DNA from: DASYGT01 sp035999365
Lineage (GTDB): Bacteria; Actinomycetota; Actinomycetes; Mycobacteriales; Jatrophihabitantaceae
Assembly: GCA_035999365.1 (NCBI GenBank)
Contig: DASYGT010000050.1
Coordinates: forward strand, 192,119 to 256,118
Direction of reading: 5' to 3'
Length of the DNA stretch: 64,000 nt
Below the pieces are notes generated by a model that worked only from the letters and a program-made list of their open reading frames with translations, had not been told where the DNA came from and made no database searches. Of the stretch, positions 23,945 to 32,592 are shown one piece after another. Both the position numbers and the translations under genes were made by a program. Positions within the stretch are counted from its first letter, which is position 1. Every line of letters starts with the position of its first letter.

Positions 23945-26148
23945 GTAGACGCGCTGAGGAATCCCCGATATCGACGAGAGAAGGCAGCGGCCACCCGTCA
24001 GAGGTCGCAGCTACTCTGATCCGGTCACTGGCTGACCCGAGGGGGATCGCGATCAGCGCCGACCAGGCCGCTCAGGGCCCGCAGCCGGCTCCCGGCGCCA
24101 CGGCCGCGGTGTCCTCGGCCGCGGCGGTCCGCGGAGTGCTGCGGGTAACCCCCTTTCGGCGGCTCTGGTATTCCACCGCGCTGTCGAGCCTCGGCGACTG
24201 GCTCGGGCTGCTCGCGACAACCGCGCTGGCCACGTCGCTGACCCATACCTATCAGGCGCAGAACTACGCACTGGGCGGCGTGCTCGTCGTGAAACTGCTC
24301 CCGGCGATCGTGCTCGGGCCGGTAGCGGGTGCCTTCGCCGACCGCTTCGATCGGCGTCGGACGATGGTCGTCTCCGACGCCATCCGCTTCGTGCTGTTTC
24401 TCACCATCCCGCTCGTCCACACGGTCGCATGGCTGCTGATCGCCAGCTTCCTGATCGAATGCGTCAGCCTCTTCTGGCTGCCCGCCAAGGATGCGTCGGT
24501 GCCCAACCTCGTTCGGCGCGATCAGATCGAGGCGGCGAATCAGCTCAGCCTGGTCACCACCTACGGCTTCACGCCGGTGCTGGGTGCGGCGCTGTTCTCG
24601 ATGCTCTCGCTGATCACGAATGTGCTGGCGAGACACCTGCACTTCTTCCGGGCCCAGCCGGTGAACCTTGCGCTGTACTTCAACGCCGCGACCTTCCTGT
24701 TCGGTGCGCTCGTCGTGCTGTTCATCCCTGAGATCAGCGGGCATCGCGATGGGCAGCCCCCCGAGGAGCAGCCCGGCTTGATCAGTCTCATGCGCGAGGG
24801 CATCGCATTCGTGCGCAGCTCACGCCTCGTGGGCGGGCTGATCATCGGCCTGACGGGCGCCTTCGCCGGCGGTGGCGCCGTGATCGGGGCCGGCAAGCTG
24901 TTCGTCACCAGCCTGGGCGGAGGCAACGCCGCGTACGGCGTTCTGTTCGGGTCCGTGTTCGTCGGCCTCGGCACCGGTATGGCGTTCGGGCCGCGCATCG
25001 CCCGTGAACTGTCGAGGCGCCGATTGTTCGGCCTGGCGATCGTCTTTGCCGGGACCTGTCTGGTGCTCGTTGCCGTCATGCCGCAGGTCGCACTCGCGAT
25101 GATCTTCGTGATCGGTGTTGGCTTCGGTGCGGGCGTTGCCTACCTGGCCGGGATGACGTTGATGGGGACCGACGTCCAGGACGAGATGCGCGGACGTGTC
25201 TTCGCGTTCCTGCAATCGCTCATCCGCATCGTGCTCATCGCCGCACTCGCCGCGGTGCCCTTCGTCGTCGCCCAGGTAGGGCGCAGGCACGTCTCCGTCG
25301 CAGGTATCCACGCGACGGTCGACGGCACGCGCATCGTGCTGATCGCGGGAGGCCTGTTCGCGCTGGCCGCTGGGCTGCTCGCCTATCGCAAGATGGACGA
25401 GCGGCAGCAGATGTCGGTCTGGACCGACCTTCGGACCTCGATGCGCGGCGACTCGTCGGTACGCCGCCGGATGCGCAGTGGGAGCGTCTTCGTCGCGTTC
25501 GAGGGTGGCGAAGGGGCCGGGAAGTCGACACAGATCGAGCTCCTCGCCGCGTCTCTTCGCGCAGCCGGGCGCGCCGTGACCGTGACGCACGAGCCCGGTG
25601 CAACGCCGGTCGGTGGTCGCATTCGCGATCTGGTGCTGCACCACGACGAACGGATCACCCCCCGCGCCGAAGCGCTGCTCTTTGCCGCTGATCGCGCACA
25701 CCACGTCGAGACGGTGATCCGGCCCGCGCTCGAGGCGGGCGAGGTCGTCCTGACGGACCGCTACATCGACTCCTCCCTCGCCTATCAAGGGGCCGGGCGG
25801 CACCTGTCCGTCGAGGACGTCCAACGGTTGTCGCGGTGGGCCACCGGAGGTTTGCGACCTGATCTCACCGTGCTCCTCGACCTGCCCGCTGATCGCGGGC
25901 TGGCTCGCGCCGAGCACCGCGGTGACGACGCCGACAAGCTCGAGTCGGAGTCGCTCGAATTCCACGAGAAGGTCCGGGCTGCCTTCCGCGCGCTCGCCGA
26001 CGCGGAGCCCCGGCGCTATCTCATCGTCGACGCGACGCTGGCGCAGGAGCAGATCGCGGCGGAGGTACTTGCGCGGGTCGAGGTGCTGTTCACGCCACGC
26101 CGAGGAGCGCTGCGCCACGGTTTGCACCACGCTCCGGCGAAGTCATGA
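23941..26148 (+). CDS. tmk: MFS transporter-thymidylate kinase fusion
   Basis: 735 residues, apparent TTG start overlapping the marR stop. Residues 65-490 are a 12-helix major facilitator domain (RRLWYSTALSSLGDWLGLLA, AGAFADRFDRRR), resembling EntS-type exporters. From residue 516 a complete dTMP kinase follows: P-loop GGEGAGKST (522-530), HEPGATPVGGRIRDLV, the DRYIDSSLAYQGAG motif, and a lid DKLESESLEFHEKVR. dTMP kinase makes dTDP for DNA synthesis. Such MFS-Tmk fusions are known in actinobacteria, but why a transporter is joined is unexplained. No other tmk is seen in the window. The next gene, holB, starts in an ATGA overlap. Confidence 0.9.
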   Translation: MSRRAEESPISTREGSGHPSEVAATLIRSLADPRGIAISADQAAQGPQPAPGATAAVSSAAAVRGVLRVTPFRRLWYSTALSSLGDWLGLLATTALATSLTHTYQAQNYALGGVLVVKLLPAIVLGPVAGAFADRFDRRRTMVVSDAIRFVLFLTIPLVHTVAWLLIASFLIECVSLFWLPAKDASVPNLVRRDQIEAANQLSLVTTYGFTPVLGAALFSMLSLITNVLARHLHFFRAQPVNLALYFNAATFLFGALVVLFIPEISGHRDGQPPEEQPGLISLMREGIAFVRSSRLVGGLIIGLTGAFAGGGAVIGAGKLFVTSLGGGNAAYGVLFGSVFVGLGTGMAFGPRIARELSRRRLFGLAIVFAGTCLVLVAVMPQVALAMIFVIGVGFGAGVAYLAGMTLMGTDVQDEMRGRVFAFLQSLIRIVLIAALAAVPFVVAQVGRRHVSVAGIHATVDGTRIVLIAGGLFALAAGLLAYRKMDERQQMSVWTDLRTSMRGDSSVRRRMRSGSVFVAFEGGEGAGKSTQIELLAASLRAAGRAVTVTHEPGATPVGGRIRDLVLHHDERITPRAEALLFAADRAHHVETVIRPALEAGEVVLTDRYIDSSLAYQGAGRHLSVEDVQRLSRWATGGLRPDLTVLLDLPADRGLARAEHRGDDADKLESESLEFHEKVRAAFRALADAEPRRYLIVDATLAQEQIAAEVLARVEVLFTPRRGALRHGLHHAPAKS

Positions 26149-27335
26149 GCGGCGTGTGGGACGACCTCGTCGGTCAGGGTGAGACGGTGGCGACGTTGCG
26201 TGACGCTGCTGCCTCGGCCGCCGCGCTGACGCGAGACGAGGACGCGCCCGGTGGCTCAATGACGCACGCGTGGTTGTTCACCGGGCCACCCGGCTCCGGC
26301 CGGTCGGTGGCAGCACGTGCATTTGCTGCGGCCCTCGAATGTGAGCGCGACGGGGCCGGGTGCGGCGAGTGCGCGGGATGCCGGGCGGTGCGCAACGGCG
26401 TACACCCCGATGTGCACGCCGTCGTCCCCGAGGGGCTCTCGATCGGCGTTGCCGAGATGCGTGCGGTGGTCGGCACCGCCGCCCGCCGTCCGGCACTCGG
26501 TCGCTGGCAGGTAGTGGTCATCGAGGACGCCGATCGGCTCACCGAGCAGGCGGGCAACGCGCTGCTGAAGGCGGTGGAGGAGCCACCCGAGCGCACCGTG
26601 TTCCTGCTCTGCGCGCCATCGACGCATCCCGACGACATGTCGGTGACGCTGCGCTCGCGGTGCCGGCTCGTCGCGCTGCGCACGCCTCCCGCCGCGGCCG
26701 TAGCCGATGTGCTGATCGGCAGCGGTCTCGACGACGCGACCGCTCGCTGGGCCGCTGCTGTCGGCCAGGGGCACATCGGCAGGTCCCGGCGACTGGTTCG
26801 TGACGCCGCCGCACGCGATCGACGCGCCGAGGTGCTGGCGATCCCAGCCTCTCTGACCTCCATGCAAGCCTGTCTCGATGCGGCTGACCGGCTCGTGAGT
26901 GCCGCCGAGGCAGAGGCCGCGGCACATTCAGCGGGTCTTGACGACGACGAGATGACGGCGCTGCAGACCGCACTCGGCGCCGGCGGCACCGGCAAGGGTG
27001 CCGCGACAGCCGCGCGAGGTATGTCCGGCGCACTCAAGGATCTCGAGCGGAGGCAGAAGTCCCGAGCCACGCGGGCGCAACGCGACGCCCTTGATCGCGC
27101 TCTCACCGACCTCGCCGCCTTCTATCGAGACGTGCTGCTGGTGCACGCGGGCGCGAGCGTCGCGTCGGCGCATCCGGATTTCGACGACGACGTGCGTGCG
27201 GTCGCGGCGCAGGTGTCGCCAGCCGGCGTATTGCAGCGCCTCGATGAAGTTCTCGGGTGCCGCGAGGCTCTCGAACTCAATGTGAAGCCGCGCATTGCGG
27301 TCGAGGCGATGGCTGCGGCGCTGCGCCTGCCCTAG
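26145..27335 (+). CDS. holB: DNA polymerase III delta' subunit
   Basis: 396 residues, coupled to tmk by ATGA. Clamp-loader AAA+ fold: VWDDLVGQGETVATL, a P-loop GPPGSGRS (47-54) with Arg in place of Lys as in non-hydrolysing delta', zinc cysteines C66, C73, C76, C79 (GAGCGECAGC), DVHAVVPEG, VVIEDADRLTEQAGNALLKAVEEPPERTVFLL and SRCRLV. Works with delta and DnaX to load the beta clamp. tmk-holB adjacency is conserved widely. The C-terminal helices (KDLERRQKSRATRAQRDALD) follow the actinobacterial pattern. Confidence 0.92.
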   Translation: MSGVWDDLVGQGETVATLRDAAASAAALTRDEDAPGGSMTHAWLFTGPPGSGRSVAARAFAAALECERDGAGCGECAGCRAVRNGVHPDVHAVVPEGLSIGVAEMRAVVGTAARRPALGRWQVVVIEDADRLTEQAGNALLKAVEEPPERTVFLLCAPSTHPDDMSVTLRSRCRLVALRTPPAAAVADVLIGSGLDDATARWAAAVGQGHIGRSRRLVRDAAARDRRAEVLAIPASLTSMQACLDAADRLVSAAEAEAAAHSAGLDDDEMTALQTALGAGGTGKGAATAARGMSGALKDLERRQKSRATRAQRDALDRALTDLAAFYRDVLLVHAGASVASAHPDFDDDVRAVAAQVSPAGVLQRLDEVLGCREALELNVKPRIAVEAMAAALRLP

Positions 27336-27345
27336 GGTGACGGCC

Positions 27346-28194
27346 GTGGCCATGGTGTGTGCGGTCGTCTTCCAGCGGCAGGGGCGGCTGTACTACGCCG
27401 ACCCGGGCGGCCTCAGCGCGCAGGTGGGCGACCGGGTCCTGTACCCGACCGAATCCGCCCCCGAAGTAGCCGAGGTCATGTGGGCGCCACAGTGGGTGGA
27501 CGAGGAGTTCGGCGCGCTCCCCGTCCTCGTCGGCCCCGCTACCGACAAAGATCTCGACGCAGCCGAACGCAGCCGCAAGAAGCGGGCACTCGCCCGCGTC
27601 GCGGCGAAACGCCTCATCCGTGAGCACGATCTGCCGATGAAGCTGAGCGGGGTCGACTACGTCGTTGCGACGAACCACACCACCGTGTACTTCACCGCGC
27701 CGCACCGCGTCGACTTCCGGTCGTTGGTCCGCGACTTGTCGGCCACGATGGACGGCCGCGTCGAGCTGCGCCAGCTGTCAGCCCGCGACGAGGCTCGCCT
27801 CACCGGTGGCATCGGTTCGTGTGGACGCGAGTTGTGCTGCTCGACGTTTCTCGTCGACTTCGAACCGGTGTCCGTGCGGATGGCCAAGGATCAGGACCTG
27901 CCGTTGAATCCGCTGCGTATCTCCGGCGCATGCGGTCGGCTCATGTGCTGTCTGAAGTACGAGCACCCGCTGTACGAAGAAGCCCGCAACAGCTGGCCGC
28001 AGGACGGTGAGCAGGTCGACACACCGGCCGGGGAGGGCACCGTTGTGGGACGCAACGTGCCCGGCGAGGCCGTCGTGGTGCGAATGGCTGCAGACGGGAA
28101 GGTGAGCCGGTGCGCACTCGCATCGGTGTGCACGAGTCGCAGGGCGTACGAGTCCGGACCGGGACAGGGGTCGAGCGACACACCCCCGTCCTGA
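27346..28194 (+). CDS. PSP1/RicT-family protein
   Basis: 282 residues from GTG 27346 (ATG 27352 equally possible). The PSP1 core is plain: VGDRVLYPTE, FTAPHRVDFRSLVRDLS, then GGIGSCGRELCCSTFLVDFEPVSVRMAKDQ and ISGACGRLMCCLKYEHPLYEE with the four-cysteine pairs (Cys/Cys-Cys twice) that can hold an iron-sulfur cluster, and a KOW-like tail. In Bacillus the homologue (RicT/YaaT) acts with RicA and RicF in RNA maturation and phosphorelay control; actinobacteria lack those partners as far as I know. It follows holB closely, the usual location in Gram-positive genomes. Confidence 0.85.
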   Translation: MAMVCAVVFQRQGRLYYADPGGLSAQVGDRVLYPTESAPEVAEVMWAPQWVDEEFGALPVLVGPATDKDLDAAERSRKKRALARVAAKRLIREHDLPMKLSGVDYVVATNHTTVYFTAPHRVDFRSLVRDLSATMDGRVELRQLSARDEARLTGGIGSCGRELCCSTFLVDFEPVSVRMAKDQDLPLNPLRISGACGRLMCCLKYEHPLYEEARNSWPQDGEQVDTPAGEGTVVGRNVPGEAVVVRMAADGKVSRCALASVCTSRRAYESGPGQGSSDTPPS

Positions 28195-28216
28195 GCCGGG
28201 AGCCGGACCCTGGCGT

Positions 28217-28975
28217 CTAGCTGTCCGCGGCGGGCTTCGCGGCGGTGATGAGTCGGCGCGCTGAGTGGCACCCGAACGAACCTTGAGCCTCGATCAGCTC
28301 GTGCAGTGCACGCAGCCGGTCATGGTATTTGTCGACGCTGAAGTCAGGGACCGTCCAGACGACCTTTCGCAGGAAATAGACCACCGCTCCGATGTCGTAG
28401 AACTCCAGACGCAGACGCTCGTCGCGCACGTCGAGTACGTCGAGCCCTGCGGCACGCGCACCGTCGAGCTCGGCATCGCCGCACTCGACGTCTGACTGCG
28501 GTCCGAGGAAGAACTCGTAGAGCTCGGCGTTGCTGCGGGAACCGACATGCTGGGCGAAATAGATGCCGCCCGGCCTCAGGACACGGGCAATCTCCTGCCA
28601 CCAGACATCGGTCGGGTGGCGACTGGAGACGAGGTCGAATGCCTCTGCGGCAAACGGAAGCGGAGGGCCCGACGGCAGGGCAACCACCGCAACCCCGCGG
28701 GGATGCAGCACCCGTGTCGCCCGGACAACATTGGGTGGCCACGCCTCAGTCGCCACCATCACGGCCGGGTAATCGTCGATGCCGGCGAGCACCTCGCCGC
28801 CGCCGGTCTGCAGATCGAGAGCCGCACGCGCCTGTCGAAGTCGCTGACGCAGCAGTCCCTGGTAGCCCCATGACGGACGTTGCTCAGTGGCACGGCCGTC
28901 GAGCCAGGAGAAATCCCACCCGGACACTTCGGTTGCCGCAGCTTCCGCGACGAGGCTTTCGAACGAACCTGGCAT
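28217..28975 (-). CDS. Class I SAM-dependent methyltransferase
   Basis: 252 residues from ATG 28975. The SAM-binding segment is ALDLQTGGGEVLAGI (an unusual LQTGGGE glycine loop), followed by MVATEAWPPNVVRA, LPFAAEAFDLVSSRHP and EIARVLRPGGIYFAQHVG. Related proteins in actinobacteria are annotated as SAM methyltransferases of unknown substrate; the N-terminus SGWDFSWLDGRATEQRPSWGY is conserved among them. It lies 41 bases downstream of the GDPD gene on the same strand, so probably co-transcribed. Confidence 0.82.
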   Translation of the reverse strand: MPGSFESLVAEAAATEVSGWDFSWLDGRATEQRPSWGYQGLLRQRLRQARAALDLQTGGGEVLAGIDDYPAVMVATEAWPPNVVRATRVLHPRGVAVVALPSGPPLPFAAEAFDLVSSRHPTDVWWQEIARVLRPGGIYFAQHVGSRSNAELYEFFLGPQSDVECGDAELDGARAAGLDVLDVRDERLRLEFYDIGAVVYFLRKVVWTVPDFSVDKYHDRLRALHELIEAQGSFGCHSARRLITAAKPAADS

Positions 28976-29016
28976 GCGTGCAACGTATCGAGCCGGCCGC
29001 CCGACCCGGCGGGGTG

Positions 29017-29826
29017 CTACAGCTGATCGACGATCATCGCTGACGGGTGCGGCCACTGGTCACGGGCGATCATCACTTCGCGCAGCAGGTCGGGCCGATC
29101 GGTGATGATGCCGTCGACGCCTGCATCCAGCAGCCGGTGCATCGTCGGGGCGTCGTTGACCGTCCATACGACGATTCGAATGCCCATCGCGTGCGCACGC
29201 TCGACGAGATGATCGGCGTAGATCGCGATCCTGCCGAGGCGCAGTGGCACGTGTGCGAACGCGCCGGTTTCGCGCGAACGTGGACGTGCGCGGTCGAGGT
29301 GCAGGCGTGACAGCGTGGCCACGAGTGAGCGCCAGCCGAGCGCGATGGTGAGCTCGGGACCGACCTTCGCGCCCAGCGCCGCGAGCCACGAATCCCACGA
29401 GCCGGCAACGCAGACGCGCGGGCTGGCGCCGGTGGTGGCGAGCAGCTCGGCGAGGGGAGCGATGGCGGCGCGCTCCTTGACGTCGACGGTGAAGCAGGCG
29501 TCGGGAAACGCGTCGAGCACCTCGGCGAGCGTGGGGATCGGTTCGGTGCCGTGTACCCGGAGTTGGCGCAGCGTGGCGAGTTTGGTGCGGGCGACGTCGC
29601 GGTGGCGGCCGGTCACCCGGCGCAGCGACGCGTCGTGGAATGTGATGAGCTCGCCGTCAGCCGTGATCCGGACGTCGGTCTCGAGGTAGCGAAGGCCGAG
29701 CGCGTAGGAGCGCTCGAAGGCCGCCAGGGTGTTCTCCGGCGCGAGCCCGGCACCGCCCCGGTGAGCGATGGCGAGCGGCCCGTCATGACGTCCGTACGCG
29801 GCGTGCACAAGCCGACTGTGCCGCAC
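29017..29826 (-). CDS. Glycerophosphodiester phosphodiesterase family
   Basis: 269 residues, GTG start. A TIM-barrel GDPD with the catalytic and metal residues visible: His22 in AHRGGAGLAPENT, Glu49 and Asp51 in LETDVR, His64 in TFHDASL, then a Val-Asp-Val-Lys strand (TVDVKE) and the end VVWTVNDAPTMHRLLDAGVDGIITDRPDLL. These enzymes split glycerophosphodiesters into an alcohol and glycerol 3-phosphate. No signal peptide, so cytoplasmic recycling of lipid head groups is likely. Faces away from the tRNA-Thr gene. Confidence 0.9.
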   Translation of the reverse strand: MRHSRLVHAAYGRHDGPLAIAHRGGAGLAPENTLAAFERSYALGLRYLETDVRITADGELITFHDASLRRVTGRHRDVARTKLATLRQLRVHGTEPIPTLAEVLDAFPDACFTVDVKERAAIAPLAELLATTGASPRVCVAGSWDSWLAALGAKVGPELTIALGWRSLVATLSRLHLDRARPRSRETGAFAHVPLRLGRIAIYADHLVERAHAMGIRIVVWTVNDAPTMHRLLDAGVDGIITDRPDLLREVMIARDQWPHPSAMIVDQL

Positions 29827-29884
29827 CGATCGGGCGTCGGGACCCGAATCCGGCCACTGCGCCGAACGTTCAGCAGGAGTTCAC

Positions 29885-29933
29885 GCTTTGGGGAGACTTT
29901 GCACCGGCAGGCAGGGCTAACTCTCCCCAAAGC
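29885..29933. repeat. 12-bp inverted repeat upstream of tRNA-Thr
   Basis: GCTTTGGGGAGA (29885-29896) and TCTCCCCAAAGC (29922-29933) are perfect inverted copies with a 25-base loop. The same GCTTTGGGGA word appears in the repeat upstream of ligD (61552-61561, minus strand). Could be a repetitive intergenic element or a terminator. Confidence 0.5.
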
Positions 29934-29954
29934 CGGGTGGGCGAGCGCGCACGT

Positions 29955-29960
29955 TAGACT
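29955..29960 (+). promoter_or_regulatory. Candidate -10 element of tRNA-Thr
   Basis: TAGACT, 21 bases before the mature tRNA 5' end, matches the actinobacterial TANNNT consensus at a sensible distance. No clear -35; the inverted repeat occupies that place. Confidence 0.35.
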
Positions 29961-29981
29961 CGCTCGGTCGCGTCCTCGCGC

Positions 29982-30057
29982 GCCGCCTTAGCTCAGTCGG
30001 CAGAGCGTCTCACTCGTAATGAGAAGGTCCGGAGTTCGATTCTCCGAGGCGGCTCCA
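29982..30057 (+). tRNA. tRNA-Thr (anticodon CGU)
   Basis: Complete cloverleaf: acceptor GCCGCCT pairs with AGGCGGC (30047-30053), D arm GCTC...GAGC, anticodon stem TCTCA/TGAGA with loop CTCGTAA giving anticodon CGU (codon ACG, Thr), T arm CCGGAGTTCGATTCTCCGG-like with the TTCGATT loop, discriminator T and encoded CCA at 30055-30057. Confidence 0.95.
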
Positions 30058-30139
30058 CATCCGTGTCTTACTTCGGTCGATGCCTCGCACTCGGCCTTCG
30101 GTTGGTTGGTGACGGTCCTTCGGCCGAGGCGCACACGAA

Positions 30140-30880
30140 TCATGCGACGCGCGCTCGCAGCCACTGCTCGAACGTGAGCACGCCACGCGTGCCGGCGGTG
30201 GGAATCAGCGCGCCGCTGCGCATCGCCTTTCCGGCGGCGCCAGGAACGCTCAGCTTCCACAGCGGCTTCTTCGATCCGCGCGCGGCGAGGAGGAGCCGGG
30301 CCAGGTCGGTCAACTGTCGTTGTTCGGGCCCGGCCAGATCCGGCGCGCGCTCCACGGGGGGGCTCGCAGCGAGTGCTACCAACGCCTCGCCGACCTCGCG
30401 CGCTGCCACTGTCTGCACCGTCATACGCGGCATGATCGCTATCGGGCCCTTGACTCGGTCGAGCAATTGCCCAGGGAACTCGTGGAACTGGGTGGCGCGC
30501 AGGATGCTCACCGGTGCACCGCTGCCGAGCGCGGCCTTCTCCTGCGCGCGCTTGCCGACGTAGTAGCCGTAGTCGACCAGGTCGATGCCGACGATCGACA
30601 GCACCACGTGGTGCCGCACGCCGACAGCCGTGCCCGCCGCGATGAGGTTGCGCGTACCGGTCTCGAAGAACCGTGTTGCAGGCTTCGCCCGCGTCGACAA
30701 CACGTTCGTCGCGTCGATGACAGCGTCCACGCCGGTCAGTGCGGCAGCGAGTCCCTCGCCGCTGAGGATGTCGACAGAGGTCGACCGTGCGAGCACCACC
30801 GCTTCGTGCCCGGCTGCTAGCGCCGCGGCGACCGTGTGTGACCCCACGACACCCGTCCCACCGGCGACCGCGATCTTCAT
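30140..30880 (-). CDS. NAD(P)-binding NmrA/atypical SDR protein
   Basis: 246 residues from ATG 30880 with GAGGGGA upstream. The Rossmann start MKIAVAGGTGVVGSHTVAAALAAGHEAVVLARS holds the GGTGxxG motif of atypical short-chain dehydrogenases; DAVIDATNVLS and HHVVLSIVGID follow, with YYVGKRAQE giving a Tyr-x3-Lys at the expected place. These proteins are NAD(P)-dependent epimerase-like or sensor proteins; substrate unknown. It lies between the tRNA and a divergent unknown gene. No sign of an operon. Confidence 0.85.
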   Translation of the reverse strand: MKIAVAGGTGVVGSHTVAAALAAGHEAVVLARSTSVDILSGEGLAAALTGVDAVIDATNVLSTRAKPATRFFETGTRNLIAAGTAVGVRHHVVLSIVGIDLVDYGYYVGKRAQEKAALGSGAPVSILRATQFHEFPGQLLDRVKGPIAIMPRMTVQTVAAREVGEALVALAASPPVERAPDLAGPEQRQLTDLARLLLAARGSKKPLWKLSVPGAAGKAMRSGALIPTAGTRGVLTFEQWLRARVA

Positions 30881-30964
30881 GAAATTTCCCCTCGTGTGCA
30901 GACCTTCAGGATCCCCCATGGTTTGCCTGGGACGCGCGCGCATGGCGTGGGGTAGACATCGGGC

Positions 30965-31417
30965 ATGACGCAATCGCCAGATGTCGGCCCCGCCGCGGAT
31001 CAGCAATCCGTCGACTTCGCCTTCCGGTTCAGTGCGGGGTTCCGGATGACCCACCTGCCGTTCGGCATTACTCAGGCCAACTCGATGATCACGGTGACGC
31101 AGGACCGGCTGCGCGTGCGGTTCGGGCCGTGGCGCGTATCGACGCCGCTCGCGAACATCCGCGACGTGTCGATCACCGGGCCGTATCTGTTCGTGAAGAC
31201 TGCCGGCCCGGCGCGGCTGACGTTCCGCGACCGGGGGCTGACCTTCGCCACGAACAACCAGCAAGGCGTGTGCATCGACTTCCACGAGCCGATCCCGGGC
31301 ATCGAGCCAACCCGGCGCCTGCGTCACCCGAACCTGACCCTCACTCCTGCCGACTGCAAGGGCCTTGCGCGGCTGCTGGGCGACGGACCGCGGGCGTCCC
31401 GCGATGCTGATTCCTAG
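30965..31417 (+). CDS. Conserved actinobacterial protein of unknown function
   Basis: 150 residues, no membrane segment. Beta-rich pattern with conserved-looking stretches: LPFGITQANSMITVT, RLRVRFGPWRVSTPLANI, ITGPYLFVKTAGPARLTFRDRGLTFATNN and GVCIDFHEPIPGIEP, then RHPNLTLTPADCKGLARLL. I recognise the type as a conserved hypothetical seen in mycobacteria and relatives, with strand order that suggests a PH-like barrel. Two cysteines only. Its stop overlaps the stop of the convergent thioesterase by 4 bases. Function not known. Confidence 0.7.
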   Translation: MTQSPDVGPAADQQSVDFAFRFSAGFRMTHLPFGITQANSMITVTQDRLRVRFGPWRVSTPLANIRDVSITGPYLFVKTAGPARLTFRDRGLTFATNNQQGVCIDFHEPIPGIEPTRRLRHPNLTLTPADCKGLARLLGDGPRASRDADS

Positions 31418-32052
31418 GGCTGGCCGGGTCGCAGCCGGATGAACAACCCCTCGCCGTCGGCGACCGCCGTGCCGTCCTCGGTCGTGAGCCGCGCCGAGCC
31501 CCAGATCTTGCGCCCCTCGACCTTGTCGACGCCCGCGTCGAACAGCAGCCGTTCGCCGATGCGCGCGATGCTGCGGTAGTTCACCGTCAAGTACGCGGTG
31601 CGAGCCACGCCGTCGCGATGGTTGAAGTTCACGACTTTGCCGAGCAGGTCGTCGAACAGCAACGGAGTGGCGCCACCATGAGCGGCGCCATTGCCACCGA
31701 GGTAGAAGCGCGTGAACGTGACGTGACCGCGCATCGCTCCGTCGGCCTCGTGCTCGATCACGAACGGCGGGAGCAAGGGGTGGCCCCGTCCCGGCAGGTC
31801 GAGACGCCAGCCGTCGACGCGCTGCGATTCGGGCACCTGGTACCGGCTCAGTACGGCGGTGAGTCGTTCGATCTGCTCAGTCACGTTCACGATCTCGTCG
31901 TCGGGCAGCGAGGCTCCCGACAACGCATCCTGCAACGAGCGGTTGGCGGCGAGCAGATCCGCGTACGCGTCCCCGCCGCGGGGGTGCGCAGCCGCGACCA
32001 GCTCCGCCAATGTCTGGTCGTCCGGCCACGGTCTGTTCTGCTCGCTCGTCAC
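31414..32052 (-). CDS. PaaI-like hotdog thioesterase
   Basis: 212 residues, GTG start. The C-terminal 110 residues form a hotdog fold: FTRFYLGGNGAAHGGATPLLFDDLLG (HGG at 125-127, acidic residues after it on the central helix) and AYLTVNYRSIARIGERLLFDAGVDKVEGRKIWGSARLTTEDG. The first 75 residues are a helical extension. Likely an acyl-CoA thioesterase; chain preference cannot be told. Ends in a 4-base overlap with the convergent unknown gene. Confidence 0.82.
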   Translation of the reverse strand: MTSEQNRPWPDDQTLAELVAAAHPRGGDAYADLLAANRSLQDALSGASLPDDEIVNVTEQIERLTAVLSRYQVPESQRVDGWRLDLPGRGHPLLPPFVIEHEADGAMRGHVTFTRFYLGGNGAAHGGATPLLFDDLLGKVVNFNHRDGVARTAYLTVNYRSIARIGERLLFDAGVDKVEGRKIWGSARLTTEDGTAVADGEGLFIRLRPGQP

Positions 32053-32108
32053 TCCTGGACTCTAACGGCAGCCATTACGCGCTCGCCCGAACAACTCTGT
32101 AGGTGCCG

Positions 32109-32555
32109 TCAACGGCCCCGACGCATAGGCGTGTGCAGGATCCCGTCGTCGAGGAAGTCCGCGCCGGCACGGGTGAACCCGAACCGCTCGTACCAGGCGA
32201 CGAGATAGGTCTGCGCGTGCAGCTCGACGACGACATCGGCTGTCAGCTCGAGTGCGCGGTGCATGAGCACCGCCGCAAGGCCCTGACCGCGCGCGGACAT
32301 CGCCGTCGCGACACGGCCGATACGCGCGCTCCCGTCGGCGGCACGGAGCAGCCGCAGCGTCGCGAGGACCTCGCTGTCACGCTCGATCCACAGCAGTCGC
32401 GTGGTCGGGTCGACCTCACGGCCGTCCAGCTCGCGGTACACGCAGTTCTGCTCGACCACGAAGACGTCGACGCGCAAGGCGAGCACGCGGTACAGCGTCA
32501 CTGGATCCATTCCGGGGAGGTCGGCGTCGTGCACGACCAGCTGTTCCGAGGTCAC
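32109..32555 (-). CDS. ElaA-like GNAT acetyltransferase
   Basis: 148 residues from GTG 32555. ALRVDVFVVEQNCVYRELDGRE is the ElaA signature, and the acetyl-CoA loop is RIGRVATAMSARGQGLAAVLMHRAL. Family members are single-domain GCN5-type N-acetyltransferases of unknown substrate. It is divergent from the FKBP gene with 37 bases between starts, so the two promoters must overlap. Confidence 0.85.
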   Translation of the reverse strand: MTSEQLVVHDADLPGMDPVTLYRVLALRVDVFVVEQNCVYRELDGREVDPTTRLLWIERDSEVLATLRLLRAADGSARIGRVATAMSARGQGLAAVLMHRALELTADVVVELHAQTYLVAWYERFGFTRAGADFLDDGILHTPMRRGR

Positions 32556-32592
32556 CGGATGAGCCTGGCACGGCGGCGTGTTGGATGGACGC

